A DNA stretch of 64,000 nucleotides from Streptomyces sp. V2I9 (GTDB lineage Bacteria > Actinomycetota > Actinomycetes > Streptomycetales > Streptomycetaceae): assembly GCF_030817475.1 (NCBI RefSeq), contig NZ_JAUSZJ010000002.1, forward strand, positions 4,168,626 through 4,232,625, read 5' to 3'. A program made the translations under genes and the position numbers. Of the stretch, positions 8,302 through 15,456 are shown piece after piece. The notes below the pieces were generated by a model. That model saw only the letters and a program-made list of their open reading frames with translations. It made no database searches and was not told the DNA's origin. The stretch's first letter is position 1. Each line of letters begins with the position of its first letter.

Positions 8302-9554
8302 GCGAGAGCAGGGCGGAAGCCGTGGTGGCCGCGACCGCGCAGGCCGCGAACGCGGCGGGTCCGGGCGGCTGGCGGCGGGCCGGGATCGCCGGGGCAGCGA
8401 TAGGAGTGCTGGCCGCGGGCGCCGCCGCCGGGGTCGCCGTCGAGCGGCTGACCGTCGGGCGCGGCATGCGGAAGAAGGCCCGCCTCGCGCTGGACGCCAC
8501 CGGGCCGTACGGCTCGCTGCGCGGCACCCCCGGCCGGGCCGTCGCCGACGACGGCACCGAGCTGTACTACGAGATCGACGAGGTGGAGGCCGACGCGCCC
8601 GCCGCCCGGGAGGGGGCCGGAGCCTCCGGAAACCGTCGCCGCAGGCTCTTCGGGCGCCGGACCCCCGCCCCGGTCACCGTCGTCTTCAGCCACGGCTACT
8701 GCCTCGGCCAGGACTCCTGGCACTTCCAGCGCGCCGCCCTGCGGGGCCTCGTCCGCGCCGTCTACTGGGACCAGCGCAGCCACGGCCGCTCCGGGCGGGG
8801 CCGGTCCCAGGCGGACGGGGTGCCGGTCGGCATCGACCAGCTCGGCCGCGATCTGAAGGCGGTCATCGACGCGGCGGCCCCCGAGGGCCCGCTGGTGCTG
8901 GTCGGCCACTCCATGGGCGGCATGACGATGATGGCGCTGGCCGACCGATATCCGGAGCTGATCCGCGACCGGGTCGCCGCCGTCGCCCTGGTCGGCACCT
9001 CCAGCGGCAGGCTCGCCGAGGTGAGCTTCGGGCTGCCGGTGGCGGGCGTCAACGCCGTGCGCCGGGTGCTGCCCGGAGTGCTGAAAGCGCTCGGTTCGCA
9101 GGCGGAACTGGTGGAGAAGGGGCGGCGGGCCACCGCGGACCTCTTCGCCGGGCTGATCAAGCGGTACTCGTTCAGCTCGCGGGACGTGGACCCGGCGGTC
9201 GCCCGGTTCGCGGAGCGGCTGATCGAGTCCACCCCGATCGACGTGGTCGCCGAGTTCTACCCGGCCTTCACCGAGCACGACAAGAGCGGGGCGCTGCCCG
9301 TGTTCCGGGACGTGCCCGTGCTGATCCTGGCCGGGGACAAGGACCTCGTCACGCCCAGCTCGCACAGCGAGGCCATCGCGGACGTCCTGCCCGACGCCGA
9401 GCTGGTGATCGTGCCGGACGCCGGTCACCTGGTGATGCTGGAGCACCCGGAGACCGTCACCGACCGGCTGGCCGACCTGCTCGTCCGCAGCGGCACGGTG
9501 CCGGCCGCTAACGTTGGCGGACATGGAAGCACCGCACACCAGCCCGGCCGCTGA
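8298..9554 (+). CDS. Membrane-anchored alpha/beta hydrolase
   Basis: 418 residues starting at GTG 8298, which overlaps the alr stop (GTGA), so translation is probably coupled. An N-terminal hydrophobic helix (about residues 28-50, 'IAGAAIGVLAAGAAAGVAV') anchors the protein. The catalytic triad is S205 in 'GHSMGG', D349 in 'AGDKDLVTP' and H377 in 'DAGHLVM'. Substrate is unknown; the fold covers esterases, lipases and peptidases. The conserved position between alr and tsaE in Streptomyces hints at an envelope role but does not prove one. The 3' end overlaps the tsaE start by 32 bp. Confidence 0.9.
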   Translation: MSESRAEAVVAATAQAANAAGPGGWRRAGIAGAAIGVLAAGAAAGVAVERLTVGRGMRKKARLALDATGPYGSLRGTPGRAVADDGTELYYEIDEVEADAPAAREGAGASGNRRRRLFGRRTPAPVTVVFSHGYCLGQDSWHFQRAALRGLVRAVYWDQRSHGRSGRGRSQADGVPVGIDQLGRDLKAVIDAAAPEGPLVLVGHSMGGMTMMALADRYPELIRDRVAAVALVGTSSGRLAEVSFGLPVAGVNAVRRVLPGVLKALGSQAELVEKGRRATADLFAGLIKRYSFSSRDVDPAVARFAERLIESTPIDVVAEFYPAFTEHDKSGALPVFRDVPVLILAGDKDLVTPSSHSEAIADVLPDAELVIVPDAGHLVMLEHPETVTDRLADLLVRSGTVPAANVGGHGSTAHQPGR

Positions 9555-10194
9555 GACCGCTCCGGACCCCGCCGGGACCACCGCTCCCGAACCCACAACC
9601 GCTCCCGAGCCGAACGCGACGGCGGCTGCCGAGTCCGCCGCGACGACCGCTCCCGAGCCGAACGCGACGGCCGCTTCCGGCGATGCCGCCGCGCCCGCCG
9701 GGGCCGTACCGGAAGCCGTCAGCGTGACGCTCACCGTCACGTCCCCCGAACAGATGCAGGAGCTGGGCCGCCGCCTCGCCCGCCTGCTCGGACCCGGCGA
9801 CCTGGTGATGCTCACGGGCGAGCTGGGCGCGGGGAAGACGACGCTGACACGGGGCCTCGGCGAGGGCCTGGGCGTGCGCGGCGCGGTCACCTCGCCGACG
9901 TTCGTCATCGCCCGCGTCCACCCCTCCCTGTCCGGGGGCCCCGCCCTCGTCCACGTCGACGCGTACCGCCTCGGCGGCGGGCTCGACGAGATGGAGGACC
10001 TGGACCTCGACGTGTCGCTGCCGGAGTCGGTGGTGGTCGTGGAATGGGGCGACGGCAAGGTCGAGGAGCTGTCCGACGACCGGCTGCGGGTCCTCATCGA
10101 CCGCGCCACCGGCGACACCGACGACGAGCGGCGCGACGTCACCCTGGTCGGCATCGGGGCGCGGTGGGCGGGGCTGCGGGCGGAGCTGGCGTGA
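9523..10194 (+). CDS. tsaE: tRNA t6A synthesis ATPase TsaE
   Basis: TsaE is the ATPase that helps TsaB-TsaD form threonylcarbamoyl-adenosine at tRNA position 37. The Walker A motif is 'GELGAGKTTLTRG' (K105), followed by 'TSPTFVIARVH' (switch), 'LVHVDAYRL' and 'VVVVEWGD'. The family core occupies about residues 70-220. An unusual 65-residue Ala/Pro/Thr N-terminal extension contains a repeated APEPNATA block, encoded by a 26-bp direct repeat at 9598 and 9646. I chose ATG 9523. TAACGT at 9509-9514 could be a -10 for a leaderless transcript. TsaB, RimI and TsaD are encoded 1.1 kb downstream. Confidence 0.93.
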   Translation: MEAPHTSPAAETAPDPAGTTAPEPTTAPEPNATAAAESAATTAPEPNATAASGDAAAPAGAVPEAVSVTLTVTSPEQMQELGRRLARLLGPGDLVMLTGELGAGKTTLTRGLGEGLGVRGAVTSPTFVIARVHPSLSGGPALVHVDAYRLGGGLDEMEDLDLDVSLPESVVVVEWGDGKVEELSDDRLRVLIDRATGDTDDERRDVTLVGIGARWAGLRAELA

Positions 10195-10275
10195 GGTCCC
10201 GGGAGTAGCCTTCCCGACAGGGCGTCGGTAAATTGTTGCGCGTGGGCCCGTGGTCGTGGTCACATGGGTACGAGG

Positions 10276-10298
10276 CGTGGTTAGGCTTACCTAACCAC
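10276..10298. promoter_or_regulatory. Iron-box-like dyad (DmdR1/IdeR type)
   Basis: The segment contains the perfect dyad GTGGTTAGG-N4-CCTAACCAC at 10277-10298. Its core TTAGGCTTACCTAA fits the right 14 positions of the DmdR1/IdeR/DtxR iron-box consensus TWAGGTWAGSCTWACCTWA; the left three positions do not match. It lies 33 bp upstream of the 62-codon ORF at 10331 and would block its expression under iron repletion if functional. Confidence 0.6.
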
Positions 10299-10330
10299 GT
10301 GCCCTCCACCGGAGCATCAAGGAGGCATCC

Positions 10331-10519
10331 ATGCCGACGCCCGAGCGCGCAGCGCGACCGCAGCCGCGACCGACTCCGTCCACCCTGTCGATGAAGGACC
10401 TGCTCGCCTCGTGCGCGGCGGCCACCGCCATCTCCACCCCGCCCACCGGAACGGCACGGGCGTCCGCCCGCGACGGGGCGGGCGTCCCCCCGGAGACCGC
10501 CCGGCCGCGGGCCGCGTGA
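10331..10519 (+). CDS. Small protein under an iron-box-like dyad
   Basis: A 62-codon ORF with an AAGGAGG ribosome site (10319-10325) six bases before ATG, an iron-box-like dyad just upstream, and a perfect terminator immediately after the stop. This complete transcription unit argues that it is real. The peptide has a Pro/Arg-rich head, a central 'SMKDLLASCAAATAISTPP' stretch that I recall as conserved in small Streptomyces proteins, and an Ala/Arg/Pro-rich tail. There is one Cys and no signal peptide or transmembrane helix. Function is unknown. If the dyad is a DmdR1 site, it would be induced by iron starvation. A peptide precursor is possible but unsupported, as no modifying enzyme is nearby. 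Confidence 0.72.
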   Translation: MPTPERAARPQPRPTPSTLSMKDLLASCAAATAISTPPTGTARASARDGAGVPPETARPRAA

Positions 10520-10562
10520 CGCGCGAAGCCCCCGTGGACCGGGTCCACGGGGGCTTCGCGCG
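10520..10562. terminator. Bidirectional terminator, 20-bp perfect stem
   Basis: CGCGCGAAGCCCCCGTGGAC at 10520-10539 is followed by a 3-base loop CGG and its exact complement at 10543-10562. It lies one base after the stop of the small ORF and 54 bp before the end of the convergent gene at 10617, so it can end transcripts from both sides. Confidence 0.92.
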
Positions 10563-10616
10563 GGCGCCGGGGAGCCCCACGGAACGTGCGGGCCGCGGCG
10601 GCGACCACGGGTACGG

Positions 10617-11180
10617 CTACGGGACGACGACGACCTTCGCGCCGACCGTCGCAAAGCTCCACATCGCGTCGCCGTCCTCACGCTTCATCCGGACACCGCC
10701 GGTCTTCGACGTCGGATCCGGGCTGGCCATCGAACCGTCCTGCGCCGCGCTGAAACCGATCGCCACCTCGTCCACGTCGGCGAAGCGGACCACGTGCTCG
10801 ATCGGGACGCCGTCCGAGCCCCGGACCGTGCCCGAGCGGGAGGTGACCTGGTGGACGCCGGGTGGCGGGCCGACGGGACTGGGCATCACGGTGAAGGTGC
10901 GGAGCGCCTTGCCGTTCTCGTCCACCAGCCACACCCGGCGGTCCTTCAGCGCGTACACGACCCGCTCGCCCGTCCCGGACGCCGCCGGGACCGCCAGCGG
11001 GTCGGCCGGGGGCTTCGGCTTCGCGGTGGGCTCGGCCGAGGCCGAGACGGACGCCTTCGGGCCGGCCGTGGAGGCCACCGAGGCGGGGGCGTTCGCCGCG
11101 GCCTGGTAGGCGAGGAAGGCGACCGCGGCGACCGCCGCCGCGGTGAGCCCGGCCACGATTCCCGAGCTGCTCCTTGCCAC
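10617..11180 (-). CDS. Exported L,D-transpeptidase-like protein lacking the catalytic Cys
   Basis: 187 residues from GTG 11180, with a GAAAGGGG ribosome site. An N-terminal transmembrane or signal segment ('IVAGLTAAAVAAVAFLAYQA') and an Ala/Pro/Lys linker lead to a C-terminal domain resembling YkuD. Matching elements are 'VVYALKDRRVWLVDENGKAL', 'PPPGVHQVTSRSG', 'IEHVVRF' and a closing 'AMWSFATVGAKVVVV'. Active YkuD enzymes carry S/THGC(I/V)R. Here the corresponding place reads 'KTGGVRM', with Gly instead of Cys and no His. It is therefore probably catalytically dead, a binding protein, or only a distant structural relative. It lies between tsaE and tsaB, on the opposite strand. Confidence 0.75.
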   Translation of the reverse strand: MARSSSGIVAGLTAAAVAAVAFLAYQAAANAPASVASTAGPKASVSASAEPTAKPKPPADPLAVPAASGTGERVVYALKDRRVWLVDENGKALRTFTVMPSPVGPPPGVHQVTSRSGTVRGSDGVPIEHVVRFADVDEVAIGFSAAQDGSMASPDPTSKTGGVRMKREDGDAMWSFATVGAKVVVVP

Positions 11181-11321
11181 CGTGCATCCCCTTTCGACGG
11201 CCCTCTGCCGCATGTCGTACAAGCGTTTACGTCGTACCCGTCGGATACCCGGTGACGGTAGCAGCAGCACGGATGGGGGCCGGGACGCCGTACGGACGCC
11301 GTAACGCCGTCGGCGGAGCCG

Positions 11322-11327
11322 TAGGCT
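11322..11327 (+). promoter_or_regulatory. tsaB -10 box, leaderless start
   Basis: TAGGCT lies six bases upstream of the tsaB GTG at 11334 with no Shine-Dalgarno between, the same geometry as at glmS. It is the likely promoter for the tsaB-rimI-tsaD-13626 overlapping gene string. Confidence 0.5.
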
Positions 11328-11333
11328 GTTTGC

Positions 11334-11996
11334 GTGCTCTTGCTCGCCATGGATACCGCCACGCCCGCCGTCACCGTCGCCCTCCACGACGGCACGTCCG
11401 TCATCGCCTCCTCGGGGCAGGTCGACGCCCGCAGGCACGGGGAGCTGCTGCTGCCCGCCGTCGACCGGGTCCTCGCGGAGGCCGGGACGAAGCTCGACGC
11501 CGTGACGGACGTGGTCGTGGGCGTCGGCCCCGGCCCGTACACCGGGCTGCGGGTCGGCCTGGTCACCGCCGCCACCTTCGGCTCCGCCCTCTCCGTCCCG
11601 GTCCACGGGCTGTGCACCCTGGACGGCCTCGCGTACGCCGCCGGACAGGAGGGCCTGGAGGGGCCCTTCGCCGTGGCGACGGACGCCCGCCGCAAGGAGG
11701 TCTACTGGGCGCGGTACGAGGACGGCCGCACCCGCGTGGGCGAGCCCGCCGTGGACCGTCCCGCCGACATCGCCGACGCGCTCGCCGGGCTCCCGGTGGT
11801 CGGCGCGGGCGCGGCGCTCTACCCGGACGCCTTCCCGGACGCGCGCGGCCCCGAGCACGTGGCCGCCGGGGCGCTCGCCGCGCTCGCCGCCGAACGGCTC
11901 GCCGCCGGGCAGGAGCTGCTGGAGCCCCGCCCGCTCTACCTGCGCAGGCCCGACGCCCAGGTCCCGAAGAACTACAAGGTGGTCACCCCCACGTGA
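11334..11996 (+). CDS. tsaB: tRNA t6A synthesis protein TsaB
   Basis: TsaB is the inactive paralogue and partner of TsaD in forming t6A37 on ANN-decoding tRNAs. The 220 residues fit the family. The ASKHA-fold N-terminus 'LLLAMDTATPAVTVAL', 'RRHGELLLPAVDRVL' and 'VVGVGPGPYTGLRVG' are diagnostic, and it ends 'PKNYKVVTP'. The start GTG 11334 lacks a Shine-Dalgarno and sits six bases after TAGGCT. The stop overlaps the rimI GTG start by four bases. Confidence 0.95.
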   Translation: MLLLAMDTATPAVTVALHDGTSVIASSGQVDARRHGELLLPAVDRVLAEAGTKLDAVTDVVVGVGPGPYTGLRVGLVTAATFGSALSVPVHGLCTLDGLAYAAGQEGLEGPFAVATDARRKEVYWARYEDGRTRVGEPAVDRPADIADALAGLPVVGAGAALYPDAFPDARGPEHVAAGALAALAAERLAAGQELLEPRPLYLRRPDAQVPKNYKVVTPT

Positions 11997-12511
11997 GCGC
12001 CGCCACCGCCGCCGTACTGCGCGAGATGCGCTGGTGGGACATCGCACCGGTGCTCGACCTCGAACACGCGCTGTTCCCGGACGACGCCTGGTCGCCCGGC
12101 ATGTTCTGGTCCGAGCTGGCCCACGCGCGGGGCCCCGGCGCCACCCGCCACTACGTCGTCGCCGAGGACCCCGTCACCGGCCGGATCGTCGGATACGCCG
12201 GGCTCGCCGCCCTCGGTGACCTGGCCGACGTCCAGACGATCGCGGTCAGCCGGGACGCCTGGGGCACCGGCCTCGGCTCCGAACTCCTCACCGACCTGCT
12301 GAAGGCCGCCACCGACTTCGAGTGCGCCACCGTCCTCCTGGAGGTCCGGGTCGACAACGCCCGCGCGCAGAAGTTGTACGAGCGCTTCGGCTTCGAACCG
12401 ATCGGCTTCCGGCGCGGCTACTACCAGCCGGGGAACATCGACGCCCTGGTCATGCGCCTCACCATGCACGAACACGCGACGGACAACGCACCAGGGACCG
12501 GGACTGAATGA
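11993..12511 (+). CDS. rimI: Ribosomal protein S18 alanine N-acetyltransferase RimI
   Basis: A 172-residue GNAT transferring acetyl from acetyl-CoA to the N-terminal Ala of ribosomal protein S18, or to related N-termini. It starts at GTG 11993, inside the tsaB stop (GTGA). The fold is visible as 'REMRWWDIAPVLDLEHALFP', 'DVQTIAVSRDAWGTGLGSELL' (the acetyl-CoA R/Q-x-x-G-x-G/A loop in the form AWGTGLG) and 'LEVRVDNARAQKLYERFGFE'. Clustering with tsaB and tsaD is typical. Its stop overlaps the tsaD start (ATGA). Confidence 0.93.
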   Translation: MSAATAAVLREMRWWDIAPVLDLEHALFPDDAWSPGMFWSELAHARGPGATRHYVVAEDPVTGRIVGYAGLAALGDLADVQTIAVSRDAWGTGLGSELLTDLLKAATDFECATVLLEVRVDNARAQKLYERFGFEPIGFRRGYYQPGNIDALVMRLTMHEHATDNAPGTGTE

Positions 12512-13629
12512 TGGCTGCCGACGAACCCCTCGTACTCGGCATCGAGACCTCCTGCGACGAGACCGGTGTGGGCATCGTGCGCGGCACGACCCTGCTCGCG
12601 GACGCCGTCGCCTCCAGCGTCGACGCCCACGCCCGCTTCGGCGGCGTCGTCCCGGAGATCGCCTCGCGGGCCCATCTGGAGGCGATGGTCCCCACCATCG
12701 AGCGGGCCCTGAAGGAGGCGGGCGTCAGCGCCCGCGACCTCGACGGGATCGCCGTCACCTCCGGCCCCGGCCTCGCCGGCGCGCTGCTCGTCGGCGTCTC
12801 GGCCGCGAAGGCGTACGCGTACGCGCTCGGCAAGCCGCTCTACGGGGTCAACCACCTCGCCTCGCACATCTGCGTCGACCAGCTGGAGCACGGGCCGCTG
12901 CCCGAGCCGACGATGGCGCTGCTGGTCAGCGGCGGCCACTCCTCGCTCCTGCTGGCCCCCGACATCACCAGCGACGTCCGCCCGCTCGGCGCGACCATCG
13001 ACGACGCGGCGGGCGAGGCGTTCGACAAGATCGCCCGTGTGCTGAACCTCGGCTTCCCCGGCGGCCCGGTCATCGACCGGCTCGCCAAGGAGGGCGACCC
13101 GGCGGCGATCGCGTTCCCGCGTGGTCTGACCGGCCCGCGCGACGCCCCGTACGACTTCTCCTTCTCCGGGCTCAAGACCTCCGTCGCCCGCTGGATCGAG
13201 GCGAAGCGCGCGGCGGGCGAGGAGGTGCCCGTACGGGATGTGGCGGCGTCCTTCCAGGAGGCCGTGGTGGACGTGCTGACCCGCAAGGCGGTCCGGGCCT
13301 GCAAGGACGAGGGCGTCGACCACCTGATGATCGGCGGCGGCGTCGCGGCCAACTCCCGGCTGCGCGCCCTGGCCGAGGAGCGCTGCGAACGCGCCGGCAT
13401 CCGGCTGCGGGTGCCGCGCCCCAAGCTCTGCACCGACAACGGCGCGATGGTCGCGGCGCTCGGCGCGGAGATGGTCGCCCGCAACCGGCTCCCCTCCGAC
13501 CTGGAGCTGTCCGCCGACTCCTCGCTTCCGGTCACGGAGCCGCACGTGCCGGGGACCACGCACGGCCACGGACACTCCCACGACCACGATCACGTGCACG
13601 AGATCAGCAAGGACAACCTGTACTCATGA
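12508..13629 (+). CDS. tsaD: tRNA N6-threonylcarbamoyltransferase TsaD
   Basis: TsaD transfers the threonylcarbamoyl group to A37 of tRNA. It has 373 residues from ATG 12508 (a second ATG follows directly). Family motifs are 'LGIETSCDETGVGIV', metal ligands H116 and H120 in 'NHLASH', 'LLVSGGHSSLLL', 'TIDDAAGEAFDK' and 'GGGVAANSRLR'. The extra C-terminal tail (about residues 349-373) is His-rich, HGHGHSHDHDHVHE, ending SKDNLYS. It could bind Ni, Zn or Co and is not part of the core fold. It overlaps rimI upstream and the 13626 gene downstream. Confidence 0.97.
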   Translation: MMAADEPLVLGIETSCDETGVGIVRGTTLLADAVASSVDAHARFGGVVPEIASRAHLEAMVPTIERALKEAGVSARDLDGIAVTSGPGLAGALLVGVSAAKAYAYALGKPLYGVNHLASHICVDQLEHGPLPEPTMALLVSGGHSSLLLAPDITSDVRPLGATIDDAAGEAFDKIARVLNLGFPGGPVIDRLAKEGDPAAIAFPRGLTGPRDAPYDFSFSGLKTSVARWIEAKRAAGEEVPVRDVAASFQEAVVDVLTRKAVRACKDEGVDHLMIGGGVAANSRLRALAEERCERAGIRLRVPRPKLCTDNGAMVAALGAEMVARNRLPSDLELSADSSLPVTEPHVPGTTHGHGHSHDHDHVHEISKDNLYS

Positions 13630-13895
13630 GCGCCGCGACCATCGTCCTCATGTGGGAGGCCCGCGCCGCCGAGGGCCGTGGCGGCGAACTCCTGGAGTGG
13701 GTGCGGGCCCGCTCCGCCGGCCTGGCCCGCACGCCGTACCGCAGCGAGCTGCTGCGCGCCCCCCGGGACCGCGTGCTGGTGATGACGTGGTGGCGGGATG
13801 CCGCGTACGGCGACGACCTGCCCGAACTCCCCGAGCCCGACGCCGCCCTGATCACCCGCCCGGTGCACCGCTGGCGCTTCGAGGCGGTGGACTGA
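13626..13895 (+). CDS. Small hypothetical protein downstream of tsaD
   Basis: 89 residues, translationally coupled to tsaD by an ATGA overlap. The pattern 'ATIVLMWEARAAEGRGGELLEWVRA' with 'DRVLVMTWWRD' and 'VHRWRFEAV' has the beta-alpha-beta-beta periodicity and paired Trp of antibiotic-biosynthesis-monooxygenase-like (ferredoxin-fold) proteins. I cannot assign a substrate. It ends the tsaB-rimI-tsaD operon, and 194 bp without an evident gene follow. Confidence 0.75.
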   Translation: MSAATIVLMWEARAAEGRGGELLEWVRARSAGLARTPYRSELLRAPRDRVLVMTWWRDAAYGDDLPELPEPDAALITRPVHRWRFEAVD

Positions 13896-14089
13896 GGGGG
13901 ACGCTCCGTCGTCGTCCGGACCGCTGCCCGCCGGTACCGGCTCCCTCCGGGGCCGTACGGGTGTGGACGCGCGGGCCGGGGCGGGTCCGATGAGTTCGGG
14001 CGGCCGGTCCGGTCTACCTTCCGGACGTCCCGGCCGCCCGGCCCGGACGTACAGGCTGCCCGAGCGGGCCGCTCGACGAGGAGAAGACC

Positions 14090-14554
14090 ATGCAGAAGAT
14101 CACCCCCTGTCTCTGGTACGACGGCCAGGCCCTGGAGGCCGCCGAGCACTACGTCACGATCTTCGGCGGTGACTCCCGGATCCTGGGCACCACCTCCTAC
14201 GGGGAGTCCGGCCCCGGCGAGACGGGCTCCGTGCTCACCGTCGACTTCCGGCTCGCGGGCCAGGACTACATGGGGCTCAACGGCGGTCCCCAGTTCCCGT
14301 TCACCGAGGCCATCTCGCTCTCCGTGGACTGCGCCGACCAGGCCGAGGTGGACCGGTTCTGGGACGCGCTCTCCGAGGGCGGCGAGACGGGGCAGTGCGG
14401 CTGGCTCAAGGACCGCTACGGGGTGTCCTGGCAGATCGTGCCGAACGAACTGCCGCGCCTGCTGGCCGACCCGGACCCGGCGAAGGCCGACCGGACCATG
14501 AAGGCGATGCTCGCCATGACCAAGCTGGACATCCAGGCCCTGCGCGACGCCTGA
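14090..14554 (+). CDS. VOC-superfamily protein (PhnB-like)
   Basis: 154 residues with a GAGGAG ribosome site ahead of ATG 14090. The paired beta-alpha-beta-beta-beta fold is shown by 'KITPCLWYDGQALEAAEHYV', 'FRLAGQDYMGLNGGPQFPFT' and 'YGVSWQIVPNELPRLLADPD'. These match the subgroup annotated as '3-demethylubiquinone-9 3-methyltransferase' by Pfam history. There is no methyltransferase motif, so that old name should not be read as function. It has the size of a single glyoxalase/bleomycin-resistance-type domain. Its own transcription unit is likely. Confidence 0.9.
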   Translation: MQKITPCLWYDGQALEAAEHYVTIFGGDSRILGTTSYGESGPGETGSVLTVDFRLAGQDYMGLNGGPQFPFTEAISLSVDCADQAEVDRFWDALSEGGETGQCGWLKDRYGVSWQIVPNELPRLLADPDPAKADRTMKAMLAMTKLDIQALRDA

Positions 14555-14599
14555 GCCGTCCTCGGCGGTGGACCGGCCCGGCTCGGTAATGTTCCGCGC

Positions 14600-15418
14600 A
14601 TGTCACGCCGCGCCCCGCTCCCGCCGCCTCCGCCGCCCGTCGAGATCCGGTCCTGGCCCGACCGCGAGGCGATGCTCGCCGACCGGGCCGTGATCCTGGG
14701 CGAGTTGGTGAGGCTGCACGTGGGGCCGGGGCGGCTCGGGCTGCTGGGGATGTGGGCGGCGCTCGCCGCGATCGGCTGGAGCCTGGTGGGCTCCGGGATC
14801 ATCATGTTCGAACAGGCCCTCGACCTGGTCGACTTCACCAGTGTCGTCGGCGGAAGCGTCAGTCTGGTCCTCGGCGCCGCCGTCTTCGTCCCGGCCGCCG
14901 TCTTCTTCTGGGTCGGCGCCCTCCGGGACCGGAAGGTCCGTGTGCTGCTGGCCTCCTGGGGCGCGCTGGACCGCGATCCGGAGCGCGACCGGCGGCTGCG
15001 GATGCCCGGCATGAGCCTCACCTGGCTGCTGCTGTCGTTCGCCCTCGGAGCGGCGGGGCTCGCCCTCTGCGTCATCGGCCCGGCGAGCGCCAGGCCGGGC
15101 CGGGACACGTACGGGCTGGTCGTCCTGGTCATGGGCGTCGGCATGATCGCCTGGCTGACCGCGCTGACGGGCGCGGTGACCGCCCTGGCGCACCGCCGCT
15201 GGGTGCTGGGCGCCCTGCGGGGGAGCGGTACGGGAACGGGCGCGGGGGCCGCCTCCGGGCCGGAAGCCGGTGCAGGGACCGGCACCGGCACCGGCAGTGG
15301 GGCCGGGCGGCTTCCGGCGGCTCGGGCCGGTGGGTCCGTACGCCCACCCGACCCGGCTCGGGCCGGTGGGTCCGTGGGCGCGCCCGATCCGGAGCGCGGC
15401 GGCACCGGCCGCCGCTGA
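14600..15418 (+). CDS. Four-helix membrane protein with Gly/Thr-rich tail
   Basis: 272 residues. The first 25 are Pro/Arg-rich, followed by four predicted transmembrane helices: 'LLGMWAALAAIGWSLVGSGI', 'SVSLVLGAAVFVPAAVFFWV', 'LTWLLLSFALGAAGLALCVI' and 'GLVVLVMGVGMIAWLTALTG'. The last 65 residues are a low-complexity tail of GTGTGAGA-type repeats and two ARAGGSV blocks, encoded by a 36-bp repeat at 15318 and 15354. No known domain. TAATGT at 14587-14592 is seven bases from the ATG with no Shine-Dalgarno, so the gene is probably leaderless. Confidence 0.8.
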   Translation: MSRRAPLPPPPPPVEIRSWPDREAMLADRAVILGELVRLHVGPGRLGLLGMWAALAAIGWSLVGSGIIMFEQALDLVDFTSVVGGSVSLVLGAAVFVPAAVFFWVGALRDRKVRVLLASWGALDRDPERDRRLRMPGMSLTWLLLSFALGAAGLALCVIGPASARPGRDTYGLVVLVMGVGMIAWLTALTGAVTALAHRRWVLGALRGSGTGTGAGAASGPEAGAGTGTGTGSGAGRLPAARAGGSVRPPDPARAGGSVGAPDPERGGTGRR

Positions 15419-15456
15419 GCCGTCGGCGGGCGACCCACCCTCGCCCGCCGTGCGGC

